DNA from: Symsagittifera roscoffensis
Taxonomy: Eukaryota > Xenacoelomorpha > Acoela > Convolutidae
DNA length: 64,000 nucleotides
Direction of reading: 5' to 3'
Assembly (NCBI RefSeq): GCF_963678635.1
Contig: NC_087066.1
Location: forward strand, 60,854,875 to 60,918,874
The first letter of the stretch is position 1. Every line of letters starts with the position of its first letter. The position numbers were made by a program, and so were the translations under genes. The notes under the pieces are model-generated. The model did no database searches, had not been told where the DNA came from, and was given only the letters and a program-made list of their open reading frames with translations. Shown here one piece after another: positions 44,011 to 56,604 of this stretch.

Positions 44011-46238
44011 TATTTTTAAGCCCATATTTTTTCTTTATTTTACATTCAATTTATTAGACTCTATCTTTTCGAAAAAACTGTTTTGGTCAATTTTTTTGGT
44101 CAAAAACAGTTGAGCATTTGCTTTCAGTGTAATTTTGGGCGCGTTAAGCGAGCGACTAAACTTTCCGGGAAAAATTAATTGCTTAATTTTTGAAAATTGA
44201 GTTTTACTTCAGAAACACAAATTTTCGAAGCATCATTTAACGCCTTCCAGTCAACAAAAAAGTTCGAAAGATAACAATAGCAGTGCTTCTTTTGGTCTAA
44301 TTCTGAGCGAGTACAGCAAGCTAATTGAGCTAGTAACCCTCTTTGATTAAAGTTGGTTAGATAACCTTGAAAACTTAGTTATATTCCCGTAAAGCACGAT
44401 TTTGAAGCTTATTAGAGCTGTCTTGTCAAAAACATGTCAAATAAATTCGGTCTTTCCTTGAACCACACTACGCACAAACATAGACACAAAATTGAAAAAA
44501 AAACTTTCTCAAAGTTTTTCTTTGTGTGAATCTGGCCGACCATCCTAGCAGCCGGCCATCATTCTAATAGTTTGTTTTGATTTTACAGGCTTTTCAGTAT
44601 AGAAAGGGCCTCATGGATAAACTTTTTAGCTACAGTGTATTTCTCTCCGAAAAGTCCACAAATGTCAAAAGGGTTTGATATGTGCTGAAAAGATAGATAA
44701 TAAAATTAAAATTGTGGGCAGACAAGTCCAGTTATTCCGAACTTATCATCGTGAAATTTCCCTCTGAAACATAGACTCGGGAATTCTAGCTGTAAATATA
44801 AATTTGTTTCAAGTAGTGCAATAATCCAACAGTCTAGAAAACTTATCAGAGCACCAACTTGAGCAAGCGCAGAGGGTAATTCAACCTGTTGAAGCGCCGG
44901 TGAGAATTTTTTTTCAAATTAATATTTTATATGGACCTGATTGTTTAATCTTAGTAACATTTATCCAGACAAAAAAGATAATAGATTTAAAGAAAAAAAG
45001 ATGCCTTTCTCAACACAATTTTTCGATTGCAGTAACTTCAAAGATCGCACATAAAAGTTTAGGAAATTCTGAAAATGGATTCTAAGTATTTTGATGTAAA
45101 ATTTGGACGTCATTGAAACAAGACTGCTCAATTCAGCCATTGTTATATTCTTTCTACGAAAACTGTTTCAAAAAATAAGCCCAATAAACGTATTAACGGC
45201 GACGTTGTTTTTGTTTGTGTAACAGTTGCGATTGCAAACATGGTTGAAATTTTTATTTTTGCATACTTTTGAGCGAATTTTTTCAGGTTAATTTCGATGA
45301 CCGATATAACAATTTTTATAGCGGTTTGAAACCTGTTTGACAAAGTGTTGCTCAGTGTTTGCGACTTCAAAAGTATATTTTGATTTTTTTAGAACCAGCG
45401 GAAAAACTGGAAAACATTTTGTCGCATGTAATCAACAAAAAGGGCTGTTTTTCTAGCTTTTTTGTGGTTCCGATCTACAAATCATAATACATGAGATCGG
45501 TGCAGTGGATACCGCGACAAAACTTTGGCTAAGTTTATTTTTCTGGATAAGATAGATTTTCAGCATTTACGATAAAACTTTGAGCTTTTAGGATAACACA
45601 ATTAGCAATTATGATAAAATAGTTCACATTAAGCATGAAACTTTCACATCTAGGATGAAAAAAAGGTCTGTGATATAAATCTTTGGGAACTTTAACATCC
45701 AAAAGTTTATTTCACGTTTATCATTTCTATCGTTCATCAAGCAAAAAACCAACTCTACGGAAATCTACTGGAAATTCAAAGCTTATTTTGGTACGAAAAA
45801 AAGTGCATCTATCAGTTTAACTTACCATGGGCATAATGTCTAACATTAGAACCTATTGACAATGGTGAATTCCTTGCTCTTAAAATCCACTTTTGCATTT
45901 CATTCCAGCTAGCTTCTAACTTTTGTACGAATTTCTGTTAATTCAAATATTAATTTTCCAACTCTTTGCGCTATCACTAACAAATTGGGGAATTCACTTC
46001 CTGGGTTGACAAAAAACGCTCATCATACAATTCACACTAGTAAAACTAGCATTTCACACGTTCGAAAAATTGTGTGATAACTCTATGACTTGCATTTTTT
46101 CGCAATGGGAAATTGTCTGACTTAGTATTTTTTCATTGTATGAAGTTTTGCAAATAATATTTCCTCATTATGTAAGAAATATTATGTTTCTTGAGTTTTG
46201 AGGTTTGCCTTTAGCTTTTTTAATTGGTTCTAAACACA
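44011..46238. other. Stretch without a recognisable gene
   Basis: AT-rich with scattered motifs. A degraded CCCGGGTTGACC-type end (CTGGGTTGACAAAAAACGC) and CATACAATT motifs occur at about 46000-46150, so part is an old copy of that element. No coding region is supported. Confidence 0.35.
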
Positions 46239-46775
46239 ACAAGACTGCTCGTATCAGGGCGAAGCCCTGAAGGTTCCGACTGCCTTTTAAGGTTTTTGGA
46301 GCAGCAGTAATAACATAAAAAATTTAATGAAATGAAAATTTTATTTTTCCAAAATATGAAATTTTTTGTGAAAATCATCACCCCACACGCCATATTAAGT
46401 ACAAAAAGATAGATTTCGTTCCTTGTAACAAATCAATTATGGCAAATAAGCCTCGTTCAACCAATTTGGAACGATTTATAAGACGGATTAAATCTCCGCT
46501 TACGCGTTAATAGCGCGAATTATATCGCGCGTTAATTGTCCCAAATTGGTCAAAATGGCCAAAATGGCAATCTTTAAACCCTCATAACTTCACGAAAAAT
46601 GATCACAGGTGAAATATTTTTTCAAATTTAAGTTCAGAACAACAATGGCTTTCGAATGATATAAAAAAATTCCGTCAAAAATGGCTAGTTAAAAAGTCGA
46701 AATTTGTCTGAAGAAAAAAAAACCCCACCCCGAGCACAAATATTCCGTTACTTTCGTATCGAAAGTCGGAACAAT
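46239..46775 (+). mobile_element. ~530-bp ACTGCTCG repeat, reference copy
   Basis: It begins AACAAGACTGCTCGTATCAG. CAGGGC-GAA-GCCCTG is a perfect 6-bp hairpin with a GAA loop. Near the ends are GTTCCGACTGCC (left) and AAGTCGGAACAAT (right), an inverted pair. The centre has a palindrome TAGCGCGA...TCGCGCG between TTAA repeats. No coding capacity. Further copies with the same order lie at 51679, 53190, 54142, 54738, 55745, 57733 and, reversed, near 50398. Features suggest a non-autonomous DNA element, possibly Helitron-related given the hairpin, but no CTRR end is seen. Confidence 0.7.
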
Positions 46776-47014
46776 AACCAAAGATTTTCTGATATGAGAA
46801 AACAAACATGTTCAGCGGCAAAAATAGATAAACTGCAATTAGATGTTCAGATAAACTGTTCAGATAAACTGCAATTAGAGACTATACCCTGTAAGTTACT
46901 GATGTATTTTCACTCATAACTCTATCAAAATATCGAAAATTTAATTTTTTATCGAAACGGCTAAAATTTGAGTTTTTTTAAAACAGCCGCCTATTTTTTG
47001 ACAAACTTTAAATG

Positions 47015-47214
47015 NNNNNNNNNNNNNNNNNNNNNNNNNNNNNNNNNNNNNNNNNNNNNNNNNNNNNNNNNNNNNNNNNNNNNNNNNNNNNNNNNNNNNN
47101 NNNNNNNNNNNNNNNNNNNNNNNNNNNNNNNNNNNNNNNNNNNNNNNNNNNNNNNNNNNNNNNNNNNNNNNNNNNNNNNNNNNNNNNNNNNNNNNNNNNN
47201 NNNNNNNNNNNNNN
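47015..47214. other. Assembly gap (200 N)
   Basis: Exactly 200 undetermined bases, a conventional placeholder length, so the true gap size is unknown. The join lies just after the reference ACTGCTCG copy in repeat-rich sequence. Confidence 0.99.
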
Positions 47215-50200
47215 GTTTTTTTTTCGAGATGCTCACCCTCGTTAATTTACAGCTTTAAATTGTTCAAAAATTGTTATCATTAATGTTCATTAATGTTCAT
47301 CAAAAAAAGATCATTAATGTTGTTACGTTAGTAATTCAAAGTTTTTCACTTGTAGAAAAGTATACTTGTTTTAGACATGTTTTAAGTATGATTTCGGTTC
47401 TTTTCCAATTTCCCACCCCCCTGGTAAAATTACAAAATTAGGCTGCTCAAAAATTGTTCACACGGCATTTTGCACGTAAAAAATGTTGTCAAAATTTGTT
47501 CACCTGTTCACGCTGACACATTTTGATGCAGTTTTTAACATGAAAAACAATTTTAAATAGGCTTTCACATATTGAATTTCAGAAAAATCAAAAGGGGGGT
47601 GGGAAACTGGAAAAGATCCGAAATGAAGGGGGAGCCAGAAAAGAGTCCTAAAAATCATAGCCCCCGCGATAGAATTTTTTAATACGTGGAGGGCTAATTT
47701 GCCCGGGGTTATAATGATGCGTTAGAGCCCAAAATGTGGCAGAAATTGTGTTTCGTAAAATAGGGATCTTTTGGATGGTGAAAGAGCGGGCTCTTTTCCA
47801 CCCCTCTCCCCCCCACATTTGAATTTCAGTTTTATAAAACTAATTTAAAGTTATTATAATGTAATGAAATTGAGCATGCTGAACAAACTTACTATTGTGA
47901 ACACATTTATTCCTCAAACTTCACACCGTAACATCACGCATTCAGTCATAATAACACGTAAGACAATTGAGAAAATGGAAATTTTGAAATATAGGGAGGA
48001 AAGTGCAGAAGAGCCAAAGGGTGCAACTCAGATAAGAGAGTTTCCACTTTGGTGAGGGGGAGAAGTTTTAGCGTTTTACGAAGTGTATGCTTTTGAACCC
48101 TCCTCGCTGGGACAGAATAGAATAGTAAAAATACAAGAAGCGGTTGGATTGATTAAAATTTCAAAAAATAATCTTTCCAAAACTAGAATGCACGTGTTGC
48201 TTTTTCGTACAATTTTGAGGGTTCTTGGTTCATAAATTTCTGAATCATGGTCGCTTAGATTTATTTAGTTTCATTGTTTTCGAATACTTGACTATGTCCG
48301 ATTAATTTTTAGTTTACTTGTAACAGAAGTAAGTTTAAATTGCTTTTAGATAAGGATCGAAAGGTGGATTGAAGTGGCTTACCATTGAGCTTTTGGAAAT
48401 CTCGGAAATATGCACGCGAGATGTTAAATTGCAATCAGATATAAGTTTTAATCAAAATAGTTAGTTAAATTTCTTGGCTGGAATGACAACAAAAAAATTC
48501 TCATCTGCGTGAATTTTACACGTGTTTGTAATGAATCTAACAGATTTCCTTTAAGGTCATTGGTGTCGAAATTGTTATTCCTTCCATGTTGATAATCTTT
48601 TCTACCGTTTACAAGCACATTTTCTTCATATAAAATCTCGTTAAATCGAAAGATAAAATCGTCAAACGAATGTTTATATTTGGATGGGCGCGGGTGGGGC
48701 TAGATTAGAAGAGCCGCATAATTTTAGGCATAGAAAACGGGACAAACCGTCCACCATCAACAGGTGCGAATTGGCACAAAAACTTCATTTTTAAAACAAT
48801 GGCTCTTTTTCCTTCCCCCCCCCCCACCTCACACAAACATGAATTTTATAGTCTAACGAGTGGTTTTACAAGGTTATTTACGAAGACCAAATATGTTTGT
48901 TATGGCCTAATCAGTCTGCATGTCAATTTTCATGACAATCGGACAAAGTGAACAGTAATTTCAAATTGAAAAATTTGCAGGTGGGTGGGAAAAGGAAAAA
49001 GAGCCAAAACAATCAATTAACAACGAGTTTCCACTCCAACACCCCCCCCCCCCAAAAAAACGTTTGAATTTCAATTTTATATTTAGAAAAATGAATCAAC
49101 GTTGTCATTGTGCCAATAAATTTCAAATGATGATTTTTTTCCATCTTTTTAAGTTTACTTTTGTTCAACTTTCGTTCAAACTTTGAACTTCAATATCGAC
49201 AAGCCACTCTTTTTTTCCGCTTCCTCCAGGCCCATTTTTCTAACTAAATTTTTAGAAACAACTTTAACGTTGTCATAAATCTATAGAAATTGGCAGGGTG
49301 AACGCGCCATCAATTGCGAAAAAATGTGTTCTTCTTACCTTACTTGGAAACATCATAATTAATTGGTTGTCATTGATCCATTCCATGAACTAGGTATGTT
49401 AAGTACAAACTGATATATTTCTCATTTAGCAAAATTTTAAGTCAGCCAAATAGCATGCCTCTAGTCAAATTGGAACAATTTCTAGGTCGGATTAAATCTC
49501 CGCTTCAATAATAGCACGTAATTTTTCAAATATTATTATCTCAAATTGGCCAAATTGACAATATTTAAACCCCCATAACTTTTCGATAAACTATCACACG
49601 CGAAATTTCATCACAGTGCAATGAAAATTGGCAAAAAGAAACAAATAACTACTGAGAGCAACTTTGTGTTTCAAATTTCACATGATAACTTCGCGTGTTT
49701 AGCCATATTTAACACGTAAATTCACCTAAGAAGTGGAAAACTTGGAAGATGGCGGAAAGCGGAAAAAATTCCACTAAGCTAAGAATCCCCGCAATTTAGT
49801 TTTTTATACTGAACGAATTAACTGTCTTCAACAGAATTGTAAAAAGACCTACTATTAATTGTAATCATTACTGATCTAAAAAGAGGCAAAATATTTTGGC
49901 TCATCCCCCACCTCAAATTGCGCCTTTTCAAATTTCTATGTTACTTTGCAGGCAATTATGGCTAGATATGAGGTTTCTTGATTCGAAGTATGCAAAACGT
50001 GTGAGTTCATACCATTCTAATTGTTCGCTTGCAATATTTTTATACATAATAACCATTTTGAATTTTTTTTACAAAAAAATTTAATATTAGGAAACTAAGG
50101 AAAAATAACGAATTTTCTTGTGTAATTTAATAGCAGATGAATTTCCGAAGAAAACTCATCTGTTATTAATTTTCCAAAATCCTAGAAAAGGTTGAATTTC

Positions 50201-50397
50201 GAATTGTTTTGACAAATCTAGGATAAAAAACGCTCTTTTTACCAGTTTTGAACCAATGCTTTACGTAAGAAATAAAAAAGCCGACTCAGAAAAAAGTTAT
50301 ATTGAAAAGAGACAACTAAATGATACAAAGAATTGGTTAGTCGACCGAAATCAAGTCAGTTAGTCCTGTGCATTGCTTTTGGGCGTTTTAATTTTTT
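47215..50397. repeat. Diverged repeats with C/G homopolymer runs
   Basis: A recurring pattern of GCTCTTTT, then a C-rich run, then TTTGAATTTCA(n)TTTTATA occurs near 47780-47840, 48805-48850 and 49025-49085. GGTGGGAAA(A/C) lies nearby at 47598 and 48985. Part of 49380-49640 resembles the interior of the ACTGCTCG repeat. No coding region is supported; the 63-codon frame at 47864 lacks context. Confidence 0.4.
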
Positions 50398-50930
50398 ATT
50401 TTGACTTCAAAGAAAGTGAGGGAATATTTGTGCTCGGGTGGTTTTTCTCCAGACAATTTTCGAATCTATTTAACTAGTCTATTTTGACAGAAATTTTTAT
50501 ATATCAGAAAAACATTGCTGTCCTAAGCTCAACTTCAAGAAGTGATGTTTCCCCTGTGATCATTTTTCTTAAAGTTACCGCGCTCTAAGTTTGTCGATTT
50601 GGCCATTTTGGGACAATGAAAGCGTGATATATTTCGCTCTATTAACGCATAAGTGGCAATTTAATTGTTCCGACTTTTTCGTCTTAGAAATCGTTCTTAA
50701 ATAGTTGAACCAGGTATTTGTCATAATTGCTAAGTTAATTGGAGCGTAATCTATCATATTAAATTTTAGTTAGTATGGGGAGGAATGATTAAAAAATCTC
50801 AAAAACTTTTTTCGTTTCATTCTTTTTGAAAATTGCATCGTTTACTTTCGGTACAAGCCGCTCCATGGGGCTAAAAAGGCAGTCGAAACATTCGAGGTTT
50901 TGCCGGGACACGTACAGTTTTTATCAGTTT
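50398..50930 (-). mobile_element. Reverse-oriented ACTGCTCG repeat copy
   Basis: Read on the - strand it ends with GCACAAATATTCC and begins near 50930, with the inverse of GTTCCGACTGCC (GGCAGTCGAAACATTC at 50880). The palindrome and the GGACAATGAAAGCGTGATATA block lie at about 50610-50650. Strongly diverged. Confidence 0.55.
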
Positions 50931-51129
50931 GTACTTAACATAACGTATTTGGTGATGACTTTTAAAAAATCAAAATTTTTAAATTTTTAAGTTTTTTGTT
51001 TAAAAATTTCATCCAATGTTTTACATTTACTCAATAGACCTCAAAGTGAAATCGAAACCTTCAGTGATTTGCCCTCATACAAACCATTTTATTCAATTTG
51101 TTTAATTTCAATCCAAATATTACTTCAGG

Positions 51130-51185
51130 CGTTTTACTGGACATTCGGTGCAATCAGTGCTTCGCCGTGATACGAGATCGAGCAG
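51130..51185 (-). mobile_element. Fragment of the ACTGCTCG repeat end
   Basis: GCTTCGCCGTGATACGAG followed by ATCGAGCAGT is the reverse of ACTGCTCGTATCAGGGCGAAG with a few changes. Only the terminal part is present. Confidence 0.45.
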
Positions 51186-51678
51186 TATTATGAAACTCAA
51201 GATAATATCTACCGTGGCGTTCTGCATTTTTTTCTCCTTGTATTTTGAATACTCAGTTTATTTTCGCTTTTTTGAACCTGACCGAGTTCATTCCTAACGT
51301 AATGCCAAGGATGAATTCCAGTTTCGCTGTAATAGTTCCTTTACAACTGATGATATAATTTTTTAAGAAAAAATCAAGTGTTAAAAGATTTCAGAACAAT
51401 TTAAACAATCTATTTTTGGTTTATGTGAGATAAAATATTTTGTTTGTAAGGATAAACGTTTTTGAAAAATCAAATCTCAGGGATTTTTGTCTCAAACAAA
51501 TTATAACATAGATTATTCGAAAAAAAGTACAAACCGTTAAAACGACATCTATTTTTTTTCAAAGTGATGCGATGTTTCCAGATTTTTCAGAACTATTCAA
51601 CATGGTTTTCTACAATGAAGTTTTCTGATGAACACTTACTTTGTTTCATGGACAATTTTATTTGAGTTAAAAACTAAA

Positions 51679-53138
51679 CAAGACTGCTCGTATCAGGGCG
51701 AAGCCCTGAATGTTCCCACTGCCTTTTAAGGTTTATTGCCCGGGTTGACCAAAAACGCTAGTCATACAATTTCCATATATGGAAAAATGCTAGTCATACA
51801 CTTTCCATGCAATTCCATACGTACAGAAAATTGCATGAAAGGTCTATGATTAGTATTTTTTTCATATATGGAAATTGTATGACTAGCATTTTTCCATAAA
51901 CCAAAAAGATTGATTTTTTACATTTTAATTTCTTAAAATTTATTGGTTATGTTCGTAACCGATCACAAATGACATAAGCCTTGATTACTCAAATGTAGTA
52001 ACCAAAGGTTTGGCCGTCACGCATTAAAAATGCTTTGGAAACAGCCTGCAATGTCTTATTTCTGTCTCACGCAAATAATATAACGAAAGTATCAAACTTT
52101 TAAATTTTGGCAAAAATTTTCAAAGAGGATTATTTCTAAAATTTGAATTTTCAAATTACCAAACATTGATCAAGGCATACAAAAACATGCCATACAAAAA
52201 AAAGAGGAGTCTTGAGCATTTTTGAAAAATTTTATCAAGAGAAATGGAAAAAAATTCAATATTAGTATATCCAGGACTACGTTATAAACACAAAAAAATA
52301 AAATTTTGCATGCAAAATTTTTTTTTTTCAAAAAAATGTTTGTTGGAGTACGAAAATCATTTTGCGGTTGAAAAAAAAACACAAAAAAATTTTTGGGGGC
52401 AATTTCAAAAATACTTAGAAAAATTTTTGTTGTCGCCATCAAAAAAATGCTAGTCATACAATTTCCATATATGGAAATTGTATGATTAGCATTTTTTTGA
52501 CAAAAAATTTTTCTTTTTTATTTAGTACGATACACCAAAATTTATGCCAAAACAAGAGAAAAGTTCTTCGAAAATTCGATGACACCATTTTAGCAAAATG
52601 TATGAAAATTGTATGATTAGTATTTTTTCATAGACTTAGTTTATGGAATTGTATGATTAGCATTTTTGGTCTATGGAGGTCAACCCGGGTGAGCAGCAGT
52701 AATACATAAAAAAATAAATGAAATAAAAAAAATGAATTTTTTTTTCTAAAATTTAAATTTTTTTTTTATAAAAATCATCCCCCCACACGCCATATAAAGA
52801 ACAAAAAGATAGATTTCGTTCCTTGTAACAAATCAATTATGGCAAATGAGCTTCGTTCAACCAATTTGGAAAGATTTATAAGACGGATTAAATCTCGCTT
52901 ACGCGTTAATAGCCCAAATTGGCCAAAATGGCAATCTTTAAACTCTCATAACTTTACGAAAAATGATCACAGGTGAAATATCTTTTCAAATTTAAGCTCA
53001 GGACAACAATACATTTTGAATGATATAAGAAAATTCTATCAAAAATGGCTAGTTAAAAAGTCGAAATTTGTCTGAAGAAAAAAAAACCCACCCCGAGCAC
53101 AAATATTCCGTTTCTTTCGTATCGAAAGTCGGAACAAT
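51679..53138 (+). mobile_element. ACTGCTCG repeat split by a nested element
   Basis: The left 59 bp (51679-51737) run to AAGGTTTAT. The right part resumes at 52690 with GAGCAGCAGTAATAC and ends AAGTCGGAACAAT at 53138. The 952-bp CCCGGGTTGACC element sits exactly between, so it inserted later. Confidence 0.75.
51738..52689. mobile_element. 0.95-kb CCCGGGTTGACC inverted-repeat element
   Basis: GCCCGGGTTGACC (51738-51750) and GGTCAACCCGGG (about 52678-52689) are terminal inverted repeats. Inside them lies an array of GCTAGTCATACAATT motifs facing both ways, and nearly perfect palindromes around ATTTCCATATATGGAAAT (51770, 52455). No transposase frame is present, so it is non-autonomous. A segment TACGAAAATCATTTTGCGG at 52350 also occurs at 53150, outside this element. 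Confidence 0.7.
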
Positions 53139-53189
53139 GAGGCTTATTGGTACGAAAATCATTTTGCGGTTGAAAAAAAAAACACAAAA

Positions 53190-53646
53190 AATGTTCCGAC
53201 TGCCTATTAAGGTTTATGGAGCAGTAATAACATTTAAAAAAATTTTAAAAAAATAAAATAAAATGAAAATTTTTTTTCTCTAAAATTTGAAATTTTTTAT
53301 GAAAATCATCCCCCCACACGCCATATTAAGAACAAAAGGAAAAATTTCGCTACTTGTAACAAATCAATTATGGCAAATAAGCTTCGTTAAACCAATTTGG
53401 AACGATTTCTAAGATGGATTGTATCTTTCTTACGCGTTAATAGCGCGAAATATATCGCGCGTTAATGTCCCAAATTGGCCAAAATGGGTATTTGTAAACC
53501 CCCATAACTTTACGAAAAATGATCACAGGTGAAATATCTTTTCAAATTTGAGCTCAGGACAACAATACCTTTTGAATGATATAAAAACATTTCATCAAAA
53601 ATGGCTAGTTAAATATTCCGTAATAATGTATCGAAAGTCGGAACAA
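53190..53646 (+). mobile_element. ACTGCTCG repeat, 5'-truncated
   Basis: It starts at TGTTCCGACTGCC and lacks the ACTGCTCG/hairpin end. About 40 bp before the AATATTCC end are also missing. It is fused on the left to a piece found inside the nested element at 52350-52400. Confidence 0.65.
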
Positions 53647-53650
53647 AAAA

Positions 53651-53850
53651 ATGACAATTTATTTCACAAAAATATCAATTCATGTTACAGTGACTCTCTG
53701 TGTGTCCTTTCTCTTCTCCATTTTTGTTTCCATTTTCGAAGAAAGGAAAGAAAATATATGCTATGGATTGGTTATCGATTCAGATCAATTTTACAAAGCT
53801 TTGACAGCATTGGGATTAATCGAGGAATCTTCGGACTTAATTGAACTGAG
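53651..53850 (+). CDS. Possible orphan first exon
   Basis: ATG at 53651 opens a frame with a hydrophobic start (VTVTLCVSFLFSIFVSIF), then charged and helical coding-like sequence (DSDQFYKALTALGLIEESS). It reaches CTGAG|GTATAT at 53850, a plausible donor, just before an in-frame stop. Phase would be 2. It sits between two repeat copies. No downstream exon is found and no family is recognised, so it may be a gene remnant or chance. Confidence 0.3.
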
Positions 53851-54141
53851 GTATATCTAATTGGTCATACCAATTCCACCTTCTTACGACTCATATTTTA
53901 GCCCTAAATTTTTGTAATGGCAATCCAAGTTTTCTGGTTTATTGGATTTTTCCACAACAAAATTATGCGAGGCCAGTTAAAGGACAGTCGGAACTTTCAT
54001 GTTTGTGCCCTGTTATACAAGCAACCCTGTTTTAAACTAAACACCGGAACTATTGCATAATTTTATGCATTTGTTTAATTGTAACAGCACCGTTAAAATT
54101 CAAGTTGAAATTTACATTGTTGAGATGCAGTTGAAAGTAAG

Positions 54142-54668
54142 ACAAGACTGCTCGTATCAGGGCGAAGCCCTGAATGTTCCGACTGCCTATTAAGGTTTAT
54201 GGAGCAGTAATAACATTAAAAAAATTAAAAAAAAAAAATGAAATTTTTTTTTCTAAAATTTGAAATTTTTTATGAAAATCATCCCCCCACACGCCATATT
54301 AAGTACAAAAAGAAAAATTTTGCTACTTGTAACAAATCAATTATGGCAAATAAGCTTCGTTAAACCAATTTGGAACGATTTCTAAGACGGATTGTATCTC
54401 GCTTACGCGTTAATAGCGCGAAATATATCGCGCGTTAATTGTCCCAAATTGGCCAAAATGGCTATTTTTAAACCCCCATAACTTTACGAAAAATGATCAC
54501 AGGTGAAATATCTTTTCAAATTTGAGCTCAGGACAACAATACTTTTTGAATGATATAAAAACATTTCATCAAAAATGGCTAGTTAAAAAGTCGAAATTTG
54601 TCTGAAGAAAAAAAAACCCACCCCGAGCACAAATATTCCGTTACTTTCGTATCGAAAGTCGGAACAAT
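54142..54668 (+). mobile_element. ACTGCTCG repeat, full copy
   Basis: It has the complete order: ACAAGACTGCTCG, hairpin CAGGGCGAAGCCCTG, TGTTCCGACTGCC, CCCCCACACGCCATATTAAG, the TAGCGCGAAATATATCGCGCG palindrome at about 54413, and AAGTCGGAACAAT at the end. It is close to the 57733 copy. Confidence 0.8.
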
Positions 54669-54737
54669 AAACGAGGCCAAACTGAAATATATGTTTTTAA
54701 CAATACTGCTTGGGCCTAAGAAAAAAGACAAAAAGAA

Positions 54738-55252
54738 AACAACACTGCTCGTATCGGGGGGAAGTCCTGAATGTTTCGACTGCATTTCTACTTTGATAAA
54801 ATTGTTCAAATTAATTCATCAGATTTTCAAAAAAAAGATAAAATTCAAAAAAATAATTTCGAGTTTATTTCGAAAGTCATCACGCTATGTAAAGTACAAA
54901 ATGATAATTTTTGCGTTATCAAAGTATTAAATAGGTCAAAAAAACATGCATCAATTCAATTTGGAACAATTTCTAAGACAGATTAAATTTCCGCTTACGC
55001 GTTAATAGCAAGACATACATTGCATTATTTGTCAGTATTTGAATTGACAATATTTAAACCCTATAATTTTACGAAAAATGATCACAAGTGAAATATCTTT
55101 TTCAATTTGAACTAGGAACACAAATGCTATTTGAATGATAAAAAAGTTGTCAAAAGTGTTATTTAAAAACTCAAAGTTTGTCTGGAGAAAAAAAACACCA
55201 TCGTAAAGCACAATTACTCTGTCATTTTTTTCGTAAATAGTCGGAACTATAA
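54738..55252 (+). mobile_element. ACTGCTCG repeat, diverged copy
   Basis: It starts ACAACACTGCTCGTATCGGG. It keeps CTTACGCGTTAATAG, AAATGATCACAAGTGAAATATC and the AGTCGGAACTAT end. The palindrome and hairpin are damaged. Confidence 0.65.
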
Positions 55253-55744
55253 AGCGTCGCCAATTGGAAAGATTTGAGCTTTGTTTGCAAAGCAAAACTA
55301 TAAATATGAGAAAATGGACCTATTTCTGCAAAAATCTGCAAAACGTGCAAATGCAGCATGTCACTCTTTTACAAATTAGGCCTATAAAAAATTTCGTTAC
55401 AATCTCATATGTTTCATAAAAGCCTTTTGATCGGAAAAATTGAATTTTATTACTATTGTCTAATCTCCTACTCGTGTGATTTCTCAACCCAGTTTAAAAT
55501 TTAATCTTAATACGTTTGATATGAATTGTTTGGAAATCTAATGTCATTTTTGAACATCGCCATATTTGCTTGTTGTGTTTTTTCTCAACCGTTATAGTGT
55601 TCAATACCCTAACAACTTGACCGCTCATTACTTTGTCTTTTCGAAGTTTCAATTTGGATTATTTCTATTGATATTTTGTTTTGTCAAAAACTTGCATTAA
55701 AAAACTTCGAAATCAACTTTATGAAAAAAAAAGAATCCAAACAT

Positions 55745-56555
55745 AATAAGACTGCTCGCATCAAGGCGAACCCCTGAATGATCTGAATGCATTTCAAAGT
55801 TTATGAAGTAGTGTTCGCTAAGATAAGTGTTGAAATTTTCAAAAAACTAATTTTCAAAAACTGGATATTTTTCCCAGGTTTTTTATGTGAAACGCATCCC
55901 CTTACACAATGTTTAGTACAACGTGATATATTTCGCAGATAGCACAGTTTTAAATACACCAAATATCATACCTCAGTTCAATTTGGAACGATTTCTAAGA
56001 CCTTAGAAATCTCCGCTTACACCTTAATAGCACGAAATTCAAACCGATTTTCTCGATAATAAAAAGAAAATTGGGAAAATTCTAATGCAAATCACAACTA
56101 AGAGGGTTTTAATATGATATATAACTCAACTCAGTCCGATGATTATTTGTGATACCTGATGTTGAGTGGAAAAAAACTGAAACACACCACAATACAAAGT
56201 TCCTCTCCATTTTCAATGGTCGGAACAAAAACTTTAGTGTCTGATAACGTTTTAAAGTTACCAAATTGCTTGCTGCATTTGAATTTTTTAAATTTTTTTG
56301 ATCCGGATGATTCTTCCGCTTATGCGTTGATAGAATAATTCTTGTTTCCAAAATTGGTCGAAGTGGCAACTTGCAAAGCGCCATAAATTTCAGAAAAATT
56401 TTTCAGGAGAAAAGAATTGTTGACTGGGGCATCAATGTCCTTCATTTGATTTGAAATTTGCCTTGAAAACGTTTTGTTGAAAAATCTAAATTTGGTCGGG
56501 CGAAAATTAGCCCAAGCACAAATATTCCGCTTTTTTCTATCGAAAGTTCTACAAA
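55745..56555 (+). mobile_element. ACTGCTCG repeat, composite diverged copy
   Basis: It begins TAAGACTGCTCGCATCAAGG and ends AATATTCCGC...CGAAAGTTC. At 56100-56230 it contains a second terminus-like block (CTGAAACACACC...GGTCGGAAC) that matches 9660-9800. It therefore looks like two copies merged or nested. Confidence 0.5.
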
Positions 56556-56604
56556 AACTAACAAAAGTAAACCCCCAGTTTTAAACAAGTAAAGTTTGCC
56601 TTAC

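Noticed and set aside
56109-56384. 91-codon - strand frame
   Set aside because: It falls inside a composite copy of the ACTGCTCG repeat and is not conserved in other copies.
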